From NCBI RefSeq assembly GCF_003945595.2, contig NW_024103441.1, forward strand, positions 1,550,001 through 1,614,000: DNA of 64,000 bases, read 5' to 3'. The notes beneath the pieces were generated by a model. The model was not told the DNA's origin and did not search any database. It worked only from the letters and a program-made list of their open reading frames with translations. This DNA is from Pipra filicauda. Lineage: Eukaryota; Chordata; Aves; Passeriformes; Pipridae. A program made the translations under genes and the position numbers. Below, in pieces: positions 59,901-64,000 of the stretch (position 1 is its first letter; every line of letters starts with the position of its first letter).

Positions 59901-62071
59901 CATCATGAGTGCTCACCAGCAGTTAAATTTATGAAACTCAGTAATTTGGGAATTCTAGCAAGAGCCTTCCCAGAGTGAGCATTCTGCTCACAGTGACCCC
60001 AGTGCATGGACCTTCCAGCTGCAAGTCGGAATTCTGGTTGGGTCTGGACACAGGTGTAACCAAAACCTGCAAACACCAACTATTCCAAAAATCCAATCAC
60101 GTGTTCCCACGGAAATATGCCTGTAAGTAACCAAGTGGTTTGTAGTTGTGACTTCCACTGTGGCTATAACCCCAGCAGGGGTGCTGGTCATATTTCAAAG
60201 AGGTGAGATGTCACATGGATAATTTATAAAAAGTAAATTTAAATGATTTCTTATATAATTAACCCCTGCAGCTGACACACACATGCCTACATACTCTGTT
60301 CCTGCAAAGGGTTCTGAGCAGGAGGGCCAAGGCAGCAGAAGTGACTGTATTAGCTGAAGGAACAAATGCCAGGTCCATTCCTTTGCTAAACCACTGAGCA
60401 AAAGTAACAAAATTAAAGCAGAAACAAATTTCAAATGGATAAAGAGTAAAACATCTGTTACACGAAGGGAGGAAGCAGTTTAAAGACTGAGCTAAGTGAA
60501 TCCTTTAGCGACCTCCCTTCAGGGAAGGGAAATCTGACCCCAGGAAATAAATAAAAGTCACCCAAAAAGTGAACAAAAGAGGTGTTCGAAAAAACCCCAC
60601 CACCATTCATCGCCGCTAACGACTTGTTCATTATGAGTGATGATGGATAAAGACTTCTCACGCTGAGATGAAATCAAGATTTATATGCATTGTTTCCTCT
60701 CCCAACTTGTGGGAAGATCATCATCATTTAATTCTATCTCTGCGGCCAGTGATGGGCATCCAGAGAGCTGGTTATCACACGGCGCAGTCAGCTGGCAAGG
60801 GCCGGGACGTGCCGCTGGCACATCTGGACGGCGGCGCCGCAGCCGAGGGTGAGCGATGGCTCCTGGCCACCCTCCAAATTGCTGCAGACTGGCGGGGCTC
60901 CTCTCCACCCCCACCAGCACTGCTCCTCTCAACCCCCCCCTTTTTTTTTTTTACGAGAATCAGATTTTCATTGCTCCATTCAATTGCTCTTCTCTGCCAT
61001 TTTTTACAGCTCTTATCGTTCCCTTGGAATATGGCCTTGAGACAGCTCATCCGTGTCCTTCACTGTGTTATCTCTTCTAACTTTTATTAAAACTTCAGCT
61101 CTCATCTGAAGATAGCTAATTAAATCCATGACAGATTATACACGCGTTTAAAAACTGCACTGAACTACTTTTTCTAAAGAGAACAGGGTTTATTTTCTTT
61201 TCCCATAGTTAAAACTGAGGGTGTATAAGGAGGTTTCATTCATTTACAAAGACAAGATCCTTATCTTTCCCCACTATATAGATGGGTTTATATTAAAGTT
61301 CCTTTGTTGCGTGACAAGACTTGGTGCAATTTCTCTCAGTAATTATTTCTTGTTGCTAGAAGGATCTCTCAGCCTTATACTTTTGAAATATATACACTAA
61401 CATATATGTGAATGCACATCTACCCCCAGAAAAGAATTGCTCTAAAACAGAATTGCAAGCACTGTACATTTTCTTTTTTTAAATCCTGATATACCTTAAC
61501 TGTAACAGCACTACTCGGACAACATTGCAGAAAGTAAATTTTTCTTTTTCTCTACAAGTAACGACAAATCCTTGAAATTATTTAAAATCATACTAAGCAT
61601 CATTTTCTTACATAAATTAAAAGTATATATACAAACTCTACCATGGGCTGGACTCACTGTACTTCCACCCATCATCCCAAATTACCATGAGCTGGACTTG
61701 AATGCAAATGGCTTTGTTATTATAAATAAATATTTGCAGGAATGGATATACTGCTCTGCAGCAAACATTATGCAGCTCCTGCACTGTCAGCTTTGTGCCA
61801 GCATTGAGAACACAAACCTGTGCACAGAACTGCTGTGAGTGGGGCTGGGACACAACCCCCCCCCCAAAACCTGTGCAGCATTCACAACAATTAAAAAGAG
61901 ATATAAAATATGCTCGTGGAGAAAACACCTTGCCCTCTAGAAAATACGATAAACAACCCACCTGAGCCTCTCTGTGATCCCTTCCTTCTCTTTAAGGCCT
62001 TTTGTAAGATATCCTTCATGGTGACCTTCATACTGTCCACCTGAATAAGTGAGAATCCATGAGCAGCATTT
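23829..62071 (-). CDS. MAPKAP1: MAPKAP1 (SIN1), C-terminal 239 residues in six exons
   Basis: SIN1 is an essential subunit of mTORC2. It presents substrates such as AKT and SGK through its CRIM domain, binds Ras through a Ras-binding domain, and binds phosphoinositides through a PH domain. Exons in transcript order: 62071-61962, 47025-46918, 40511-40371, 35602-35465, 25833-25736, 23954-23829. All have GT-AG junctions and compatible phases. The product corresponds to about human residues 284-522. It starts in the Ras-binding domain ([12 protein letters not shown]), passes the linker with [17 protein letters not shown], then the PH domain ([12 protein letters not shown] to NEIVLKVNYILES), and ends [13 protein letters not shown]. 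RLRFTT keeps the R-x-R-x-x-T kinase site known in human as T398. CRIM and N-terminal exons lie right of the window. Confidence 0.97.
24205..24790. promoter_or_regulatory. Conserved-element-like AT-rich island in MAPKAP1 intron
   Basis: About 580 bp of AT-rich, unique-looking sequence with octamer- and homeodomain-like cores (gatgtttgcatactcagc, ttttaatggaaggttaatgc, ctggttaatatgctg, ttcattgcatattac). No ORF. It ends shortly before a CR1 copy. Enhancer role is inferred only. Confidence 0.42.
24834..24981 (+). mobile_element. CR1 LINE 3' end fragment
   Basis: Reads as CR1 sense strand: gtggagtcaccatccctgga, agtgttcaa, ttggacttgatgatct, gaggtcttttccaacctt and a degenerate atgattct tail at 24974-24981. 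It is a typical 5'-truncated insertion of about 150 bp. Confidence 0.95.
25736..25833 (-). CDS. MAPKAP1: MAPKAP1 coding exon (PH domain)
   Basis: A 98-nt exon from acceptor ttcgcag to donor gtgagt. It finishes a split Ser codon, then encodes [19 protein letters not shown] and [13 protein letters not shown]. These are core strands of the SIN1 PH domain. Confidence 0.97.
26272..26367. repeat. Minisatellite, 16-17-bp unit
   Basis: About six tandem copies of cagcaccaaggaccca, some with an extra G. Confidence 0.92.
26740..27000. promoter_or_regulatory. Conserved-element-like AT-rich island
   Basis: Unique AT-rich DNA with aaagctaattggaaatc, tacattatctaattctcc, gtgttaattaaacaccatta and ttggctaataataataag. 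No ORF. Confidence 0.4.
27677..27713. repeat. Short tandem repeat, 14-bp unit
   Basis: gtgcaggaccagct repeated just over two and a half times. Confidence 0.85.
30210..30560. promoter_or_regulatory. Conserved-element-like island
   Basis: Mixed-composition unique sequence with gctcatcaatcacgcattg, gcgaatcaaaatgcagcg, ttttaattggatagtgtaat and taaactaaaaaacccc. It retains several CpGs in AT-rich context, which is unusual for neutrally decaying DNA. It abuts a 50-bp minisatellite. Confidence 0.42.
30591..30887. repeat. Minisatellite, 50-bp unit, six copies
   Basis: Unit starts at 30591, 30641, 30691, 30741, 30791 and 30841, each beginning ctgcccccaaaccactgccc. Two unit types exist: acccctgcacagggacaccg (units 1 and 5) and gtccctgtacagggacaccc (the others). 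The last unit is cut short. Long open frames across it are artefacts. Confidence 0.95.
30971..31167. repeat. Composite minisatellite (31-bp then 20-bp units)
   Basis: Three copies of a 31-bp unit (ccccacagcacacggggccc plus cccatggagcc), passing into about four or five copies of a related 20-bp unit catggcacacagagcccccc. The second unit looks derived from the first by internal deletion. Confidence 0.9.
31830..32230. promoter_or_regulatory. Conserved-element-like island
   Basis: Unique sequence with many retained CpGs (aaaacgtcggctcggctggc, tctcgacag, cgctcgatagcgag) and TAAT/GATA cores (ctttcattaatcttcttgcc, gggataaag). No protein-like ORF beyond chance. Confidence 0.4.
35465..35602 (-). CDS. 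MAPKAP1: MAPKAP1 coding exon (start of PH domain)
   Basis: A 138-nt exon from acceptor tctcag to donor gtgagt. It completes a Gly codon, then encodes [34 protein letters not shown] and [11 protein letters not shown]. It begins the PH domain. Human has SDLL where this has SELL. Confidence 0.98.
35603..40370 (-). other. MAPKAP1: MAPKAP1 intron, 4.8 kb
   Basis: Holds a CR1 fragment at 35990-36545. The rest is AT-rich and unremarkable. Confidence 0.9.
35990..36545 (-). mobile_element. CR1 LINE fragment with remnant reverse-transcriptase C-terminus
   Basis: The + strand begins cagaatcacagaatatgctg and continues with ccaactcctgg, aaacctccccatctcagc and cctcctttggatgctctc, the usual antisense CR1 order. 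The - strand translation retains [19 protein letters not shown] and [13 protein letters not shown], matching the conserved tail of the CR1 polymerase. Frame is interrupted, so it is a dead, 5'-truncated copy in the same orientation as MAPKAP1. Confidence 0.95.
40371..40511 (-). CDS. MAPKAP1: MAPKAP1 coding exon (linker before PH domain)
   Basis: A 141-nt exon from acceptor ttctgcag to donor gtaact. It encodes [20 protein letters not shown], then [20 protein letters not shown] and TTDVQL. RLRFTT preserves the basophilic-kinase phosphosite. The first dozen residues differ from human (SRADGVFEEDSQ), the only locally divergent stretch in the visible protein. Confidence 0.98.
40970..41330. promoter_or_regulatory. 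Conserved-element-like AT-rich island with retained CpGs
   Basis: Dense regulatory-type motifs with CpGs kept in AT-rich context: gacgttggattaacacc, tataatgcgatttataattg, gtgcgcggagtaatttcgat, gctcgaaatgatcgttcag, ggtagataaagtgg. No ORF and no repeat signature. By eye it is the most enhancer-like segment in the MAPKAP1 introns. Confidence 0.48.
43400..43473. repeat. Tandem duplication, 40-bp period
   Basis: Two copies of agggactctgtgacacacgg plus agttaaactggtcc, starting at 43400 and 43440, identical over 34 bases. Confidence 0.95.
46918..47025 (-). CDS. MAPKAP1: MAPKAP1 frame-neutral exon (36 codons)
   Basis: A 108-nt exon from acceptor tgtttcag to donor gtatgt, encoding [19 protein letters not shown] and then [17 protein letters not shown]. 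It is phase-symmetric: skipping it joins the flanking exons in frame. The human SIN1 isoform lacking 36 residues of the Ras-binding region matches this exon, so the same alternative splicing is possible here. This last point combines known isoforms with visible phase. Confidence 0.97.
49790..50110. promoter_or_regulatory. Conserved-element-like island rich in GATA motifs
   Basis: Several GATA-type sites in both orientations (gagagataagattgg, cctctgataacagggc, ctcttatcaaacagcc) with TAAT cores (taaataataataatc-like repeats near 49877, and gcctaatggc). No ORF. Confidence 0.4.
50650..51430 (-). mobile_element. Ancient CR1 LINE copy, about 780 bp
   Basis: Read antisense, the order of blocks follows an old amniote CR1 of the kind abundant in turtles and crocodilians: gagatgtggtcacac, gggatttatgga, ttttgcactcattgacactg, tgtcctgtcactcagcac, tgtatcaacagcac, tgtttcctgtcttttaatca, attattaatccacgggaaga, gacagcttaattgctttatg and gtcaaatcttttttggaaat. 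The last is complementary to the LDFQK-FD block of the reverse transcriptase. It is interrupted by stops and is inactive. It is more diverged than the other CR1 copies here. Boundaries are approximate. Confidence 0.82.
51545..52109. repeat. Minisatellite, 20-bp unit, about 28 copies
   Basis: Tandem units of the form tgtacacactgtactgaggg, varying at TGTACT/TGGACT and at gaggg/gtggt/ggggg. Two units carry an extra four bases (tgtacatacacac) near 51645 and 51765. The variants are interspersed, with TGGACT-gtggt units concentrated toward the right end. Since 20 bp is not a multiple of three but 60 bp is, all - strand frames stay open for up to 250 codons; these are not genes. Confidence 0.97.
52179..52328 (-). 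mobile_element. CR1 LINE 3' fragment, short
   Basis: Contains catgggcagggacacc, cttccactagcccaggtggc, ccccatccaacccggccttg and gacacttccagggatcc, all antisense CR1 blocks. It lies about 70 bp past the minisatellite. Confidence 0.92.
55005..55371 (-). CDS. Unassigned coding-like ORF with one membrane segment, nested in MAPKAP1 intron
   Basis: An open frame from ATG at 55371 for 122 codons. It has a polar start ([20 protein letters not shown]), a hydrophobic run [19 protein letters not shown] at about residues 41-59, then a Cys/Pro/aromatic region ([29 protein letters not shown]). At 55005 there is a good donor, CAG|gtgtgagt. Past it the frame stays open, but its composition changes to the Gly/Pro/Ser type seen in GC-rich noncoding DNA, so I end the candidate there. 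Many codons follow the RNY pattern typical of real coding DNA. I do not recognise the family. It could be the first coding exon of a nested gene, a retrocopy fragment, or chance, since open frames of this length do occur by chance in 64 kb. Confidence 0.28.
60590..60840. promoter_or_regulatory. Conserved-element-like island
   Basis: Unique sequence with atcgccgctaacgacttg, cattatgagtgatgatgg, aagatttatatgcattg, catcatttaattctatc and ggttatcacacggcgc, passing into a CpG-rich patch (gacggcggcgccgcagccg). No ORF with protein character. Confidence 0.4.
61962..62071 (-). CDS. MAPKAP1: MAPKAP1 coding exon (Ras-binding domain), first in window
   Basis: A 110-nt exon from acceptor tcttgcag to donor gtgggt. 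Its first base completes an Ile codon of the preceding exon, outside the window. It encodes [20 protein letters not shown], then [16 protein letters not shown]. This is the start of the Ras-binding domain; the basic cluster KRRK is kept. Confidence 0.97.
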
Positions 62072-64000
62072 CTGCAAGACAGATGCACATGCAGTTTTAC
62101 AAAACAATCATCACCGGCAGCTCCCGCAGTCCTCGTTAGCTTCAAGCAAAGCACTCGTTAGCACACGGTTAACGAAGATGGGCTGGAAAGGGAAGTTAAA
62201 AGAAGAAACTGAGCAAACTCCCTTAGCAAGGCAAAGACAAAACCAGAGAAAATAGATTGCGACTCGAGGGGTGCGTGGATTTTCCTAATTTATTGTTATT
62301 TTTAATCACTTTGTGTTCAGCATCAGAGAGAAAGATGAGCCAATGTACCTGGGGGGCTCCTCAGCCCCTCAGTACGTGTCTGTGGAGTGTTTTACAGCAC
62401 ATAACACAGCAGCAGTTTGCAGTGGCATTTTCATCCGCGTCCCACACGTAACAAACCATTAGGGAGAAGTGGCAGAACAACCCTCAGTGAGGTGACAGCA
62501 GCTTTGCAGCACTATCAAGGTATTATTTCAATGCATTATTTTAAACCTAAGTAAGGGGCTTTCTTTGGACACATTTTTGTGAATACAATGGCACAAAATC
62601 TCCCATAAAGGTCCACGGCAGTGGGTCCTTGTCCTGGCCATTGCCCGTGGGAGAGGCCACACAGGGGGAAGGACTGCAAAGAGCACAGGGATGGCTGTGG
62701 GGGTACTGCTGCCAAACACTGAGAGGGCACCACTGGGGAAGCAGAGAAGATGACAACGTAATAGAAGAGACACTGGATGAGCATGTCAGTGAATTTTGCC
62801 CCTTAGCCCTCGCAGTCAGTCTCGGCTCGTGTCAGTAGATGTCACTGCAGACAGTTCCAGGGAAATCCGAGAGCTGAAGGCTCCCACTGGAGAGACTGTT
62901 CTGCATGGAAAAAAATGGTTTGCAAAGCTATTTGGGCAGGAGGAGGAGCTTTGTATCTGGCAACCAGGAATTTTAATCAGGGAGCAGAGCTCTATATGAA
63001 CATCACAGCTGGAATATTTTTAAAAGCAACTGGCAGTCAAAAGCAATCCAAGCAACACAAGTATATCCTGAAAAACAAGCCCACATTACTACATGTCACT
63101 TTGAGACACAAATTCTGGGACTAGAGGTTGGAGGTCAGGTCACATCAGATGTGGCACCCCCAGCCCACGCTGGGATGGACAGATGATAACTCTGAGCCCT
63201 CAGCACACGCCGAGAGCGCTCGGAGCCGCTCAGGGGGCCTGACACTGGGGCCAGGAACCCCCTGCCTGGGCACGTGCTGGCCACAGCTCACTGTCCTGCA
63301 GCCACTCATGCTCTGGGGGCCATCAGCCCAGCCCAGCTCTGAGGCCCACAGAGATGTCCCCCATCCCTGGTGTACAATGTCGTTTCCCTCTCCTCGGTTG
63401 TGCATTGGTCTCATCTGAATTTCATTTTCAATTCCCTTTGTTCCTGGCAAAATGAAACTGCCTAAAAGCCCCAAATTTATGTTCTCCAGACCATTTATTA
63501 TTTATAACTCTATCTTACTCGTCTTCAAACCAAATATTCCCAACCTTTTAATGCACCTACTTTCCCTCTGTTCCTGCCCTGTGTTCCGTGCAGCAGGAGC
63601 AGAACTGAGCCCGTTGCTCCACAGGAGGAGGGAGTGACACTGCTGTCCTGGAACAGCCCCAGGGCACAGGGCCTCCAACCAACACTGTGCAGTGAGCAGA
63701 GACCTTCCCAAGCCCTTCACTGAGGAGCAACTCTCCCCTGAAGCTGCCATGGAGCCCCACGATGTGCACGAGCACCACACAACACCCATCCTTCGCCCAG
63801 CAGTGCCATGGCTGATCCCTCGCTCCCCAAAGGCCTCACAGCTCCAGTCCCAACTGACCTGCTGAGTGAGGTTCAGTGGATTTTCAAAAGTGAAAAACCT
63901 CGTCTACAATTATAATTACAAAAAGGAAACTAAACTACCTCTGCACTTCAAGCAACACAATGCTTGTCAGTGAAGTTCTACAAGAAAAGCCCTGCACACT
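62072..64000 (-). other. MAPKAP1: MAPKAP1 intron, partial (right edge of window)
   Basis: No further MAPKAP1 exon found up to the window end. No repeat or other gene recognised. Confidence 0.8.

Larger units (their letters stand above)
47026..61961 (-). other. MAPKAP1: MAPKAP1 intron, 14.9 kb
   Basis: Longest intron in the window. It holds an AT-rich island (49790-50110), an ancient CR1 (50650-51430), a 20-bp minisatellite (51545-52109), a short CR1 (52179-52328), a coding-like ORF on the - strand (55005-55371) and an island at 60590-60840. The stretches 47.0-49.8, 52.4-55.0, 55.4-60.6 and 60.9-61.9 kb hold nothing else that I recognise. Confidence 0.88.

Noticed and set aside
1..64000. tRNA, rRNA, CRISPR array, bacterial operon or provirus
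   Set aside because: None was recognised by eye. The organisation is intron-split vertebrate genes with LINE relics and minisatellites.

Overview
The window is vertebrate nuclear DNA, most likely from a bird and probably a gene-dense microchromosome. The grounds are coding in short exons joined by consensus GT-AG introns, CR1 LINE fragments as the only recognisable dispersed repeats, short introns, and GC-rich spacer full of minisatellites. No bacterial, plasmid or viral architecture is present, and I see no tRNA, rRNA or CRISPR array.

Two protein-coding genes are solidly supported, arranged tail to tail. On the + strand, 75-5948 holds the last seven coding exons of GAPVD1 (GAPEX-5/RME-6), 360 residues ending with the complete VPS9 Rab5-GEF domain, followed by a 3' UTR. 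On the - strand, 62071 down to 23829 holds the last six coding exons of MAPKAP1 (SIN1, the mTORC2 subunit), 239 residues covering the Ras-binding region, the PH domain and the native C-terminus. All exon junctions keep frame and both proteins end at their expected C-termini. The 5' parts of both genes lie outside the window. The order GAPVD1(+)-MAPKAP1(-) matches the human 9q33.3 arrangement, where PBX3 comes next.

Layout: 1-5948 GAPVD1 exons and introns, with a CR1 copy at 4571-4840; 5949-about 6810 GAPVD1 3' UTR; about 6.8-22.3 kb spacer between the two genes' 3' ends; about 22.3-23.8 kb probable MAPKAP1 3' UTR; 23.8-64.0 kb MAPKAP1 exons and long introns. The spacer alternates GC-rich minisatellite DNA with discrete AT-rich, homeodomain-motif-rich islands that look like conserved regulatory elements. 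One pair of such islands (9.4 kb and 15.6 kb) is clearly paralogous. Similar islands recur inside MAPKAP1 introns, which fits, as inference, a regulatory block for a neighbouring developmental gene such as PBX3.

Items most worth a second look: the duplicated noncoding element pair; a coding-like membrane-protein ORF at 55005-55371 on the - strand inside a MAPKAP1 intron; a 20-bp minisatellite (51545-52109) whose units build steroid-receptor-like inverted repeats; and an ancient amniote-type CR1 copy about 780 bp long. I found no clearly new multi-gene system.
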